Source: an uncultured Aequorivita sp. (GTDB lineage: Bacteria; Bacteroidota; Bacteroidia; Flavobacteriales; Flavobacteriaceae). Taken from it: a DNA stretch of 33,375 nt. This document shows, piece by piece, positions 16,635-25,347 of the stretch. The stretch's first letter is position 1, and each line of letters opens with the position of its first letter. Made by a program: the position numbers and the translations under genes. The notes under the pieces were generated by a model that made no database searches, was not told where the DNA came from, and saw only the letters and a list, made by a program, of their open reading frames with translations. The stretch spans positions 1-33,375 of the forward strand of contig CAKZLK010000020.1 of NCBI GenBank assembly GCA_937125455.1, read 5' to 3'.

Positions 16635-17882
16635 ATGAAAACTAATTACAATATTACGGTATTACTGTGTTTACTATTAAGTATATATACTTTTAGTTCC
16701 CAAGCCCAAACGTGGCAAAACTTAGGGAATCCTGAAGTAGGAGGGCAACCTATAGATAATATGTATAGCATCGAAGGCCATACTTCGGGTGTGTACTTTT
16801 GTACGGACCGCGGACTGTTTAAATCTACCGATGGGGGAGCTACTTTTACAAATCTTACTTGGGAGAGTGGCATTACGGCAGGGCTTCCCATTTTATGTCT
16901 TTTTATTGACGATAGCGATGGGGCCATGTATATAGGAGGTGAGGATGCTCTTTTTAAAAGCACCAACAACGGGACTACTTGGTCTGCAACTGCATTAACA
17001 GCTTCTGGTACAATTAACGATATTTCCAAGGCAGATACAAATCTAATTGCTGCTTACGATCAAGGTTTTGGCAGCGGGGGTGTTTATTTTTCTGCAGATG
17101 GCTTTGCTACTTTTCAAGAACCTACAACATTGCCCGACTTGCAAATGTTGGATCTTTTGTATTTTAACAATAAAATGTTCTTGGCGGGCGATGCGGGTAT
17201 GTATTCCAGTACCGATGAGGGAGCAACGTGGGGCGTTCAGGGAACAGGCCATCCGGTTGGCGGGCGTTATATAAAAACTGTAGACTTAAACGGCAACTTG
17301 TTTAGTGGTGACATTAATGGAAAAGGCCTTTTTAAGAGTTCAGATAATGGGGAAACGTGGGCTATACCAGATACAGGAACGTTTCAGGATTTTTGTCAGG
17401 TGTTTGATCTTACCGCAGGCGGGGGCGTTATTTTGGCATTGACCGATGGTGTAAATTGCAATCCACAGGGAATTCCAATTAGGTATAGTGATGATGATGG
17501 TTTAAATTGGCAATCTGCAATGGGTAATTTGCCTGGTGCTTTTTATAATGAATTAGGAAAAAGTGCCGACGGATCTTGTTTTTACGTCTATGCATTATTT
17601 GATAACTTGTTGTACACAACTTGTGATCTTGCATTAAGTGTAACAGAAAATAGTTTAGATGCTATTAAAATTGCTCCAAATCCATCTAAAGGTATTATTG
17701 CAATATCTGGGATTGAAAGCGGAACGATGACTTTAGTAAATACCCAAGGGAAAGTACTAAAAACTTACAAGAACATTCCTGTAGATAAAACAATAGATAT
17801 TTCTGAATTTGCCCAAGGATTGTATTTCTTAAATATAAGTAACGAAGGATGTACTAAAACCTTTAAGATTATAAAGAATTAA
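16635..17882 (+). CDS. T9SS-exported BNR/sortilin-like beta-propeller protein
   Basis: A 415-residue secreted protein. A signal peptide ends near SSQAQ. Residues about 45-330 contain repeats of the BNR/VPS10 type (FKSTDGGATF, FKSTNNGTTW, YSSTDEGATW, FKSSDNGETW, YSDDDGLNW), expected to form a propeller. Residues about 340-415 are a type A T9SS C-terminal sorting domain (IAPNPSKGIIAISG ... AQGLYFLNI ... KTFKIIKN), which directs export through the PorSS machinery and cell-surface anchoring. The gene has a hairpin on each side and is probably expressed on its own. Confidence 0.93.
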   Translation: MKTNYNITVLLCLLLSIYTFSSQAQTWQNLGNPEVGGQPIDNMYSIEGHTSGVYFCTDRGLFKSTDGGATFTNLTWESGITAGLPILCLFIDDSDGAMYIGGEDALFKSTNNGTTWSATALTASGTINDISKADTNLIAAYDQGFGSGGVYFSADGFATFQEPTTLPDLQMLDLLYFNNKMFLAGDAGMYSSTDEGATWGVQGTGHPVGGRYIKTVDLNGNLFSGDINGKGLFKSSDNGETWAIPDTGTFQDFCQVFDLTAGGGVILALTDGVNCNPQGIPIRYSDDDGLNWQSAMGNLPGAFYNELGKSADGSCFYVYALFDNLLYTTCDLALSVTENSLDAIKIAPNPSKGIIAISGIESGTMTLVNTQGKVLKTYKNIPVDKTIDISEFAQGLYFLNISNEGCTKTFKIIKN

Positions 17883-17906
17883 ATAAAAAAGACCATTAAA
17901 TATGGC

Positions 17907-17952
17907 AGCCTATAACTATTTTACATTCTGCTGAAAAGGTTATAGGCTTTCC
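17907..17952 (+). terminator. Hairpin after the T9SS cargo gene
   Basis: AGCCTATAAC (17907-17916) is perfectly complementary to GTTATAGGCT (17939-17948), with an additional TTTT/AAAA pair inside. The T-tract after it is short and interrupted, so termination efficiency is uncertain. Confidence 0.6.
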
Positions 17953-18456
17953 AGTTTTCAGGTATTCTATTTTACATAATATAAATTATAGAACATTTAT
18001 TATAAATATGCAAATATCGCTTTTCACGCTATTTCACATAATTCTGTTAGTGCCTTTAGGTCTATAAAAAGGAATTATGTAACAGCATATTTGCGCCACG
18101 CACCAACCACTGTAGTTATAATTCTATATGTTTGCCAGCGCCAAAAAAAACTTCCTTTTTTTGTTATTGAAATTTTAGCGTATTTAAATAATTGTACAGT
18201 CTATTATTTTTTACGCGATTCTCGTGGATTGCCAAAAAAGCATAAATTTTATGAAATCGAGTTTTCTTGAGATTCCCGAGCTCCGCTCTTATTTATCAAA
18301 TAAAAATCTGCAAATAATATTCAACCACTTTACCTGTGCAAAAAAACCATTTACAGTTTGTTACATTAAAATCTATAAGCGCTTACACACCGAAATTTTC
18401 ATTTAGATTATTTTTTATCAACGGAATCAAAAATTTTTATTAAAAAAAATCATAAT
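17953..18456. other. 500-base intergenic region before the export operon
   Basis: No convincing gene was found in this stretch. A 60-codon open frame at 18224-18406 has no coding character. The stretch holds a nested inverted repeat (18010-18094), given separately, and a TATGTTTG at 18127-18134 that fits a -7 element but has no TTG at the right distance. The length is unusual for this otherwise compact window. Confidence 0.6.
18010..18094. repeat. Nested inverted repeat in the long intergenic region
   Basis: Outer arms GCAAATAT (18010-18017) and ATATTTGC (18087-18094) are perfect complements. Inside them, ACATAATTC (18036-18044) and GAATTATGT (18072-18080) are perfect complements around a 27-base loop. 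Together they could fold as an 85-base two-stage hairpin or be paired binding sites. No T-run follows, so it is not a typical terminator. Confidence 0.55.
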
Positions 18457-18479
18457 TAATAGTAATACTATTATATTTG
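18457..18479 (+). promoter_or_regulatory. TetR-operon promoter with overlapping palindromic operator
   Basis: A perfect 17-bp inverted repeat, TAATAGTA-A-TACTATTA (18457-18473), overlaps the -7 element TATATTTG (18472-18479). No TTG lies at the expected -33 distance. The palindrome is 24 bases before the TetR start codon, the usual place for TetR autoregulation. Confidence 0.65.
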
Positions 18480-18497
18480 CGCAAAATTATATTAATT

Positions 18498-19178
18498 ATG
18501 AATAATTTACTTTCAAATTTTAAAATTAATATCCCCCAGGGTATTTATTTAAAGGATCCTGAATCGTCATTATTGGGGAAAAAAATTATTGAACAAGGTA
18601 TCATTTTAATCCATGAAATTGGTTTTGAAGATTTCAATTTTAAAAAATTGGGCAATCTTATAAATTCAAACGAGAGTTCCATATACCGCTATTTTGAAAG
18701 TAAACATAAACTGCTGGTTTACCTCACTTCTTGGTATTGGAGTTGGATTGAATATCAACTTGTTCTAGAAACCTATAGTATTGCAAACACCGAAGAAAAA
18801 TTAAGAAAAGCCATTGAAGTTGTTACAAGAACTACAAAACAAGACAGCAATTTTAGCCATATCAACGAGGTGTTGTTAAATCAAATTGTAATTAATGAAA
18901 ACTCAAAATCTTTTTTAACTAAAGATGTAGATGTGGATAATAAAGACGGTTTTTTTATACCGTATAAGCTTGTAATACTGCGTCTTTCAGAAGTAATATC
19001 AGCTTACAACAGCAGTTATTCCTATACTTTGAGCTTGTCCAACACTATTATTGAAGGTTCGCTTCATCAACATTTTACAAAAAAACACTTCAAAACCATT
19101 ACGAATTGTAATGATAAAAAAACGCCAACAGATTTCTTCACAGATTTAGCATTAAAAACACTTTCATCAAATGGATAA
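18498..19178 (+). CDS. TetR-family regulator of the export operon
   Basis: A 226-residue regulator. The ATG at 18498 is chosen because an upstream in-frame TTG (18477) overlaps the promoter. Residues about 25-75 form the TetR DNA-binding domain; SSIYRYFESKHKLLVYL is the recognition helix and following helix in canonical form. The C-terminal ligand domain is divergent. It overlaps the ABC gene by eight bases, so it is translated with the export operon, and it probably binds the palindrome in its own promoter and represses the operon until a ligand is bound. Confidence 0.85.
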   Translation: MNNLLSNFKINIPQGIYLKDPESSLLGKKIIEQGIILIHEIGFEDFNFKKLGNLINSNESSIYRYFESKHKLLVYLTSWYWSWIEYQLVLETYSIANTEEKLRKAIEVVTRTTKQDSNFSHINEVLLNQIVINENSKSFLTKDVDVDNKDGFFIPYKLVILRLSEVISAYNSSYSYTLSLSNTIIEGSLHQHFTKKHFKTITNCNDKKTPTDFFTDLALKTLSSNG

Positions 19179-20835
19179 AAACAAACTATCGCCTTGGAAG
19201 CGCTTTTTAGGATTAATAGAGCTTGAACGTAAAGATATTTATCAAATTGGGTATTATGCTATATTCGACGGTATTATCGCATTGTCATTACCGCTTGGAA
19301 TACAAGCCATCATCAACTTGATACAAGGTGCCCAGATATCTACTTCCTGGATTGTTTTGGTTATACTGGTAACTACCGGTGTTGCTTTTTCTGGCATGCT
19401 AAAGTTGATGCAAATGCGTATTATAGAAACTATCCAACAGCGTATTTTTACAAGAGCTTCTTTAGAACTAAGCTATCGATTTCCGAAGATTAAAATGAGT
19501 GAATTACGCAATTTTTACCTTCCAGAATTGGCAAATCGTTTTTTTGATACGTTAACCATTCAAAAAGGATTGTCCAAAATTTTAATTGATATGCCTTCGG
19601 CATTATTGCAAATTATTTTTGCCCTACTCCTACTCTCCTTTTACCATCCGTTCTTCATTATCTTCGGTTTATTACTGTTGCTTTTAATCTATATTGTATT
19701 TAAGTATACTGCAAAAAGCGGATTGGAAACAAGTTTAATAGAATCTAAAAACAAATACAAAGTAGCCCATTGGTTGCAAGAGGTTTCACGTGCTGTAATT
19801 AGTTTTAAACTCTCTGGCGAAACAAATTTAGCCATGCAAAAAAGTGATGCTTTAGTATCCAAATATTTAACTTCAAGAGAAAATCACTTTAAGGTTTTAA
19901 TATTACAGTTTATACAACTAATTAGTTTTAAGGTTTTAGTAACGCTGGGTTTATTATTAATTGGAGGGTATCTCGTTTTAGACCAGCGGATGAACATTGG
20001 ACAATTTGTTGCGGCTGAAATTATTATAATTATGGTTATTAATTCGGTTGAAAAATTAGTTTTAGGACTAGAATCCTTTTACGATGTTTTAACGTCTATT
20101 GAAAAATTAGGACAGATTATCGATAAGCCTATCGAAGCCCAAAAGGGTGAAATGATTAAAAGCGATGCTGCTTTAAGCATTGAACTCCAAGATGTTTCGT
20201 ATCAAGTTAGCGAAAAAAGACTTCCTATTTTAAATAATATTTCACTCACGATAAACCCTACGGATAGAATATTAATTAACGGTGAAAGCGGTTCTGGAAA
20301 ATCTAGTTTATTACAGCTTATTTCAGGCGTCATCTCACCAACTTCGGGATATATTTATGTTAATAATCTTTCTATTGAAAGTCTTTTTATTAATGAATAC
20401 CGGGCACATTTAGGTCTGTCTCTGGCCGAGGAAACTCCTTTTGAAGGCACCCTTAGAGAAAACATCACATTTGGCAATTTAAAAATTAGTGATGATGCCA
20501 TCTATCAAGCTTTTAAAAACATTGGCTTAACCGAATTTTTAAAAGAACAACCAAAAGGATTAAATACTGTTTTAAAACCAGAAGGCAAACAAATTGCAAA
20601 TACCGTTGCTAAAAAGTTGGTATTGGCAAGAGCCATCGTAAAGCAGCCAAAACTATTAATTCTTGAAGATCCGTTAGATCACTTTCAAAAAGAAGAAGCC
20701 ACTAAAATCATTTCTTTTTTAACTGATGCAGCGCAACCTTGGAGCCTTGTTGTTGTAAGCAGTCGCGAAAGTTGGAAAGAAAAATGCAATAAGCACATCG
20801 TACTTAAAAATGGAAATATTGTTAATCAAAACTAA
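19171..20835 (+). CDS. ABC exporter with degenerate nucleotide-binding domain
   Basis: A 554-residue membrane-plus-ATPase half transporter of the HlyB/MsbA type, without a C39 peptidase domain. The membrane domain (about 25-310) is followed by an ATPase domain (about 335-554). Walker A is intact (GESGSGKS, 371-378). The rest is unusual: the Q-loop position reads SLAEET, the LSGGQ signature is replaced by KQIANTVAKK, Walker B reads LLILED so the usual Asp-Glu pair is swapped, and the H-loop position reads VVSSRES with Ser for His. It lies with HlyD- and TolC-type genes and should export a substrate directly outside the cell, or have become a regulatory or weak ATPase. Confidence 0.88.
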   Translation: MDKNKLSPWKRFLGLIELERKDIYQIGYYAIFDGIIALSLPLGIQAIINLIQGAQISTSWIVLVILVTTGVAFSGMLKLMQMRIIETIQQRIFTRASLELSYRFPKIKMSELRNFYLPELANRFFDTLTIQKGLSKILIDMPSALLQIIFALLLLSFYHPFFIIFGLLLLLLIYIVFKYTAKSGLETSLIESKNKYKVAHWLQEVSRAVISFKLSGETNLAMQKSDALVSKYLTSRENHFKVLILQFIQLISFKVLVTLGLLLIGGYLVLDQRMNIGQFVAAEIIIIMVINSVEKLVLGLESFYDVLTSIEKLGQIIDKPIEAQKGEMIKSDAALSIELQDVSYQVSEKRLPILNNISLTINPTDRILINGESGSGKSSLLQLISGVISPTSGYIYVNNLSIESLFINEYRAHLGLSLAEETPFEGTLRENITFGNLKISDDAIYQAFKNIGLTEFLKEQPKGLNTVLKPEGKQIANTVAKKLVLARAIVKQPKLLILEDPLDHFQKEEATKIISFLTDAAQPWSLVVVSSRESWKEKCNKHIVLKNGNIVNQN

Positions 20836-20837
20836 AG

Positions 20838-22199
20838 ATGTTAAATATATCAAACAATAGCGTTTCAGAATATGTAGACTTGAAAACCTTTAAGTCTGGA
20901 ACAAAAATTTTCACTATAGAATATCACAAAAGATTTAAAAAGTTCCTTTTAGGTTTTTCTATTCTTTTACTTATAATACTATTCTTACCCTGGACCCAAA
21001 ATATATCCAACAATGGAACGGTAACCACCTTAAAACCGAACCAGCGACCACAAACCATACAGTCTCAAATTCCTGGGCGAATAGAGGAATGGTTTGTTGT
21101 TGAAGGCGATTTTGTGAAAAAAGGAGATACCATTCTTCGCATTTCAGAAATTAAGAGTGATTATTTTGATGAAAGATTAACGGAAAGAACAAACAATCAG
21201 CTTACTTCAAAATCGTCATCTGTTGAAGCCTATAAAAACAAGGGAATTGCTTTGGAAAATCAAATTTCGGCATTGCAGCAAGAGCGCGGTTTGAAGTTAG
21301 AACAGGCTAAAAACAAATTACTTCAAGCGCATTTGAAAGTAAAAACGGATAGCATGGATCTAGAAGCTATTAAAATAAATGCAGCGATTTCCAAAACGCA
21401 ATACGAACGTACTGTTTCACTGCAAGAAGAAGGCTTAAAGGCAGTTAAGGATGTAGAAGAAAAACGCAATAAACTGCAAGAAGCAACGGCGAAATTAATC
21501 TCACAGCAAAATAAGCTTCTAAGTAGCAAAAATCAGGTAATCAACGCTGAACTTGACATTTCAACCATTAAGGCTACGTATAGCGACAAATTGGCGAAAG
21601 TTCAAAGTGACTTGTTTACCGCGCAGTCAAGTGGATATGACACCGAGGCCGAAGTTTCTAAATTAGAAACCAACCTTGCAAACTATATAAAGCGCAATAG
21701 TTTATTATATGTAACTGCACCTCAGGATGGCTATATAAATAAAGCGATAAAGGCAGGTATTGGAGAAACTTTTAAAGAAGGGGAACAATTAGTGAACATT
21801 ATGCCTGCAAATTATGATTTGGCTGTTGAAATGTATGTTAAACCAATAGATTTACCATTAATTCATATAGGCGAAAATGTGCGCGTTCAGTTTGATGGGT
21901 GGCCTGCTATTGTTTTTAGTGGGTGGCCCAATGTATCCTACGGAACCTATGGAGCTAAAATTATTGCAATCGAAAACTTTATAAGTGATAATGGTATGTA
22001 TCGTGTGCTATTATCCCCAGATAGTGATGATATTAGTTGGCCAGAGGCCATTCGTGTTGGTTCTGGAGCAAAAACAATTGCTCTATTGGATGATGTTCCC
22101 ATTTGGTTTGAGTTATGGCGACAGATTAATAGCTTCCCGCCTAACTTCTATCAACCAAACCAAAAAGCAAACAATTCCAACGATAAAAAGAAAGCGTAA
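20838..22199 (+). CDS. HlyD-family periplasmic adaptor
   Basis: A 453-residue membrane-fusion protein: a cytoplasmic N-terminus, one membrane span at about 35-52, a biotinyl-lipoyl-like half motif (IPGRIEEWFVVEGDFVKKGD), a long coiled-coil hairpin (about 120-290), the matching second lipoyl half (LYVTAPQDGYINKAIKAGIG) and a beta-barrel domain. It links the ABC transporter to the outer-membrane TolC-like channel. It starts two bases after the ABC gene and overlaps the TolC gene by one base. Confidence 0.92.
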   Translation: MLNISNNSVSEYVDLKTFKSGTKIFTIEYHKRFKKFLLGFSILLLIILFLPWTQNISNNGTVTTLKPNQRPQTIQSQIPGRIEEWFVVEGDFVKKGDTILRISEIKSDYFDERLTERTNNQLTSKSSSVEAYKNKGIALENQISALQQERGLKLEQAKNKLLQAHLKVKTDSMDLEAIKINAAISKTQYERTVSLQEEGLKAVKDVEEKRNKLQEATAKLISQQNKLLSSKNQVINAELDISTIKATYSDKLAKVQSDLFTAQSSGYDTEAEVSKLETNLANYIKRNSLLYVTAPQDGYINKAIKAGIGETFKEGEQLVNIMPANYDLAVEMYVKPIDLPLIHIGENVRVQFDGWPAIVFSGWPNVSYGTYGAKIIAIENFISDNGMYRVLLSPDSDDISWPEAIRVGSGAKTIALLDDVPIWFELWRQINSFPPNFYQPNQKANNSNDKKKA

Positions 22200-23587
22200 T
22201 GCAAAGACTTGTACTGATATTGTTTTTGTTGGGTTCTTTGTTTGGTTTTTCGCAAACAAACGATACTGTTTTAACCTTGGAAGAATACTTGGGATATGTA
22301 AAAAAATATCATCCTATTGTAAAGCAGGCACAACTCATAACCACGGAAAGTGAAATAAAATTGCTTAAATCCAGAGGCGCTTTTGATCCTAAATTAGAAG
22401 TGGATTACAACCGTAAAAAGTTTAAAGAAACTGAATACTACGACAAGCTAAATGCGGCTTTTAAAATCCCAACCTGGTACGGTATTGAGTTAAAAGCGAA
22501 TTATGAAAATAATGACGGCACCTACTTAAATCCTGAGTACACTACTCCCGAAGATGGTTTGTACAGTGCCGGTATTTCCATAGCACTGGCAAAGGATTTG
22601 TTTATCAATAAACGAATGGCTACGCTAAAACAGGCCAAATTATTTACAATGCAGGCGCAAGCTAATCAGCAATTGGTTATTAACGACATTTTGTACAATG
22701 CCGTAACTACCTATTTTGACTGGTTAAAAAATTACCAATCTAAATTAGTCTATGAAGATTATCTTGTAAATGCAGAAACCAGATTGTCGAATGTAAAAAA
22801 AACCTTTTTCGCTGGAGATAAACCAGCCATAGATACGCTAGAGGCGAGTATTAATTTAAAAAGCCGCTTGCTAGATTTGGAAAAGGCAAAAATTGGATAT
22901 GTTAAGTCAACGTTGGAGCTTTCCAATTATTTGTGGTTAGAAAATAACCTGCCCTTAGAGTTGGAGGAAACAATCTCACCGGATATAACTACCATTGATA
23001 AAATTGATCTAATATTTAATAGTTCGCTGTTAAACAGCACGGAAGATTTAATTGCCAACCACCCTAAATTACAAGAATTTCAAATTAAAAAGAAGATACT
23101 GACCATTGACAAACGCTTAATGGTAAACAACTTGTTGCCAAAAATTGATTTGCAATACAATTTTCTAACCACCAATTATAACAATATAAGTTCTTTTAAT
23201 ACAGCAAATTATAAAAGCGGATTAAATATTAGTTTTCCACTATTTTTAAGAAAGGAACGCGCAGATTTAAAGCTTGCTAAACTCAAACTACAAGATATTG
23301 ATTTTGATATTTCGGCTACCAAAGTCAGTTTAAAAAACAAAATTGAAAGCCTATTTCAAGAGATTGAATCGTATGCAACACAGTATAATATTCTACTCGA
23401 TCTTGTAAAGGACTACAAACAACTTGTGAATAGTGAAGAACGCATGTTTACCCTTGGTGAAGGTTCGTTGTTTCTTGTGAACTACAGAGAGGTTAAATTA
23501 ATTGAAAGTCAGCTAAAATCGATTGATACCGAATATCAATTGTTTATCAGTAAGTCAAATTTATTGCGGGTTTTAAATACATTGTAA
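22199..23587 (+). CDS. TolC-family outer-membrane efflux protein
   Basis: A 462-residue protein with a signal peptide (MQRLVLILFLLGSLFGFSQ) and the two-fold repeated helical and beta-strand layout of outer-membrane efflux proteins. Coiled-coil stretches are rich in Lys/Leu/Glu, and a barrel strand region (SGLNISFPLFLRKERADLK) precedes the last long helix. Its ATG overlaps the stop of the adaptor by one base. It supplies the outer-membrane tunnel of the TetR-ABC-HlyD-TolC export system. No cargo gene is adjacent. Confidence 0.92.
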   Translation: MQRLVLILFLLGSLFGFSQTNDTVLTLEEYLGYVKKYHPIVKQAQLITTESEIKLLKSRGAFDPKLEVDYNRKKFKETEYYDKLNAAFKIPTWYGIELKANYENNDGTYLNPEYTTPEDGLYSAGISIALAKDLFINKRMATLKQAKLFTMQAQANQQLVINDILYNAVTTYFDWLKNYQSKLVYEDYLVNAETRLSNVKKTFFAGDKPAIDTLEASINLKSRLLDLEKAKIGYVKSTLELSNYLWLENNLPLELEETISPDITTIDKIDLIFNSSLLNSTEDLIANHPKLQEFQIKKKILTIDKRLMVNNLLPKIDLQYNFLTTNYNNISSFNTANYKSGLNISFPLFLRKERADLKLAKLKLQDIDFDISATKVSLKNKIESLFQEIESYATQYNILLDLVKDYKQLVNSEERMFTLGEGSLFLVNYREVKLIESQLKSIDTEYQLFISKSNLLRVLNTL

Positions 23588-23706
23588 TACTTCAATTTAA
23601 TCCTTTTCTATATAGCATGCTCCCCTCCTACACTGCTACTTCCTTTAGTCAGTGTAATGCCCAAATAGCTATGTATTAATAAGACGTCATTTTCTGGCTA
23701 CTACAC

Positions 23707-23734
23707 AAAAAAAGCCATTGCGAAATGCAATGGC
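23707..23734 (-). terminator. Terminator of the fasciclin gene
   Basis: GCCATTGC (23714-23721) and GCAATGGC (23727-23734) form a perfect 8-bp stem with a five-base loop. On the minus strand it is followed by seven T (23707-23713), an excellent rho-independent terminator. Confidence 0.88.
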
Positions 23735-23762
23735 CTTAATCTTCTTTTTCATAGTGTATTTC

Positions 23763-24341
23763 TTACTTCGGCATCACCACAGCATCTAGTGCATGGATAA
23801 TCCCGTTTGAGGCTGCAACATCTGCAATAACCACTGTCGCGGTTCCGCCATTGGAATCTGTCAAGATTACATTGCCATCTTTTAGGCTTAAATCAATCTT
23901 GTCCCCTTGAACTGTTGTTACAGAAAATTTGCCTTTGTTGGCATTAATGGCTTCAATAACCGCCGCGGCATCAAATTTTCCAGATACCACGTGGTAGGTT
24001 AAAATTTTTGATAGCGTAGCTTTGTTTTCCGGTTGCAAAAGACCTTCTACTGTTCCAGCTGGTAATTTTGCAAAGGCGTCATTTGTTGGGGCAAATACTG
24101 TGAATGGACCATCGCCACTTAATGTTTCAGCCAATCCTGCAGCTTTTACCGCAGCAACCAAGGTGGAAAAGTTTTCATTTCCAGCGGCAACCTCTACTAT
24201 GTTAGGTGTTTTCATTTCCTGTACGGGAATTTCTGTTACCTGTGCAACAGGCTCTTCTGTAGTTTCTTTTTGCTTTTCACCACAGGATACAAATAATAGC
24301 CCCGAAAGCGCGAAAAAGCTTAGTAGTTTAATTGTTTTCAT
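23763..24341 (-). CDS. Fasciclin-domain lipoprotein
   Basis: A 192-residue lipoprotein. The start chosen at 24341 gives a clean signal peptide (MKTIKLLSFFALSGLLFVSC), whereas the longer open frame upstream adds a non-signal-like stretch. After a short Glu/Lys/Thr linker comes one fasciclin (FAS1) domain, with the H1 motif FTVFAPTNDAFAKLP and the H2 region GIIHALDAVVMPK at the end. Such proteins are surface adhesion or stress-related envelope proteins in Bacteroidota. A candidate -7 element, TATCTTTA, is seen on the minus strand just upstream. Confidence 0.93.
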   Translation of the reverse strand: MKTIKLLSFFALSGLLFVSCGEKQKETTEEPVAQVTEIPVQEMKTPNIVEVAAGNENFSTLVAAVKAAGLAETLSGDGPFTVFAPTNDAFAKLPAGTVEGLLQPENKATLSKILTYHVVSGKFDAAAVIEAINANKGKFSVTTVQGDKIDLSLKDGNVILTDSNGGTATVVIADVAASNGIIHALDAVVMPK

Positions 24342-24582
24342 AGTTTTTTTGTTTTTAAATTTTGATAAAGATACAGGTCTTTTTAAGTTGTTTAACTTAT
24401 TTAACAAAAGATTAAACAAGATGTAGGGCTTCTCCACTTTTGTGACCATAATTCTTGTCTTTTATTTTGAACATGAAATGCCCATTGACAGTATGATTGC
24501 CTGCTTTGTGATGATTCCCACAGATATTAAATGATTTTAGAATGGAATAGCCAAATTATGGGCTGATGGAATAGATTGTTTA

Positions 24583-25143
24583 TTATTTTTCGGCGGCATT
24601 CTTTAGCTCCTTCAAATTTTTCTTCACTCCCTCATCCAAGTTTTTTTGAAAATATGTTTTGAAAAACTTGGGAAACACACCTTGTAGGCTCTCTTCAACG
24701 TAGACTGTGGTTTTTTCTCCATCATCCTTAAAGAACCAATTATGGATTGCACTAGCACCAAACGTTTTCCCGGTCCATCCAAATTTGATTTTTGGGTCAA
24801 TCGTGTGAATTTGTGACGTAAACGATAATCCGCCAGCCTTCCATTTAAATTCAGCTTTTTCTTTTAGTTCTTCTTTCAAATTCGATTCAGTAACATCTGA
24901 TTGCCACGCGGGCCAGTCATTTATTGAAGTTAATAGCCGCCACACTTTTTCTGTCGGTGCATTAATGACAATTTCTGCGTGTGACTTCACAGGTGCATCT
25001 TGGTTGATTGGAATATTCATATCGTTTGTTTTATTTATTTCTGAAGCAGATATGTAACTGTTAAACTGAATGCTTTCATAAGTGAATAAAGCTATTGCTG
25101 TGACAACAATTGGCAAGAGGATGTAAAAAATAATCTTTTTCAT
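24583..25143 (-). CDS. SRPBCC-family protein with N-terminal membrane anchor
   Basis: A 186-residue protein: a membrane span at about 4-22, a linker, then a START/SRPBCC (polyketide cyclase-like) domain from residue 50 with the motifs IVINAPTEKVWRLLTSINDW and KWKAGGLSFTSQI. The domain binds hydrophobic ligands, but the ligand is unknown. It has a good promoter with a 17-base spacer about 85 bases upstream. A broken paralogue lies at 30308-30849. Confidence 0.87.
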   Translation of the reverse strand: MKKIIFYILLPIVVTAIALFTYESIQFNSYISASEINKTNDMNIPINQDAPVKSHAEIVINAPTEKVWRLLTSINDWPAWQSDVTESNLKEELKEKAEFKWKAGGLSFTSQIHTIDPKIKFGWTGKTFGASAIHNWFFKDDGEKTTVYVEESLQGVFPKFFKTYFQKNLDEGVKKNLKELKNAAEK

Positions 25144-25228
25144 TTATCCCGGATTTATTTGTTTAGTTTTCAATGCTTTGCCTATAATTCCGTTGCGGTT
25201 TCCAAGTGGGAAATTTAATGAAATAAAA

Positions 25229-25256
25229 CAAACTTAAAGACTTCTGCCCTTTTCAA
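25229..25256 (-). promoter_or_regulatory. Promoter of the SRPBCC gene
   Basis: Read on the minus strand: TTG (25254-25256), a 17-base spacer, and TAAGTTTG (25229-25236), an exact match to the Bacteroidota -33/-7 consensus. It is divergent to the next promoter, about 33 bases away. Confidence 0.75.
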
Positions 25257-25288
25257 CTTAAAATCACCTATAGCAAGGAACTATACCG

Positions 25289-25316
25289 TTGTTGTGCCCC
25301 GTTTTTACTATATTTG
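25289..25316 (+). promoter_or_regulatory. Promoter of the four-helix-bundle gene
   Basis: TTG (25289-25291), a 17-base spacer and TATATTTG (25309-25316), a full consensus match, about 32 bases before the start codon. It shows that the in-frame upstream GTG at 25294 is not the start. Confidence 0.8.
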
Positions 25317-25347
25317 CGTTAATTTATTTTATATAAAAACCACTGCT

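Noticed and set aside
16635-17882. T9SS beta-propeller as a third component of the caspase module
   Set aside because: A hairpin and a gap of about 137 bases separate it from the caspase gene, and it carries its own export signals; no evidence links it functionally.
18224-18406. Open frame of 60 codons in the long intergenic region
   Set aside because: Irregular composition with no recognisable motif, AT-rich background, and no gene neighbours to support it; probably chance.
24342-24449. Longer N-terminus for the fasciclin lipoprotein
   Set aside because: It would put 36 polar residues ahead of a perfect lipoprotein signal peptide.
24542-24574. Direct repeat ATGGAATAG (two copies)
   Set aside because: Nine-base repeat in AT-rich intergenic sequence with no element, symmetry or gene start attached; chance is likely.
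25294-25347. Upstream GTG extension of the four-helix-bundle gene
   Set aside because: It would place the start inside the promoter, before the -7 element; ATG 25348 gives a normal leader and membrane span.
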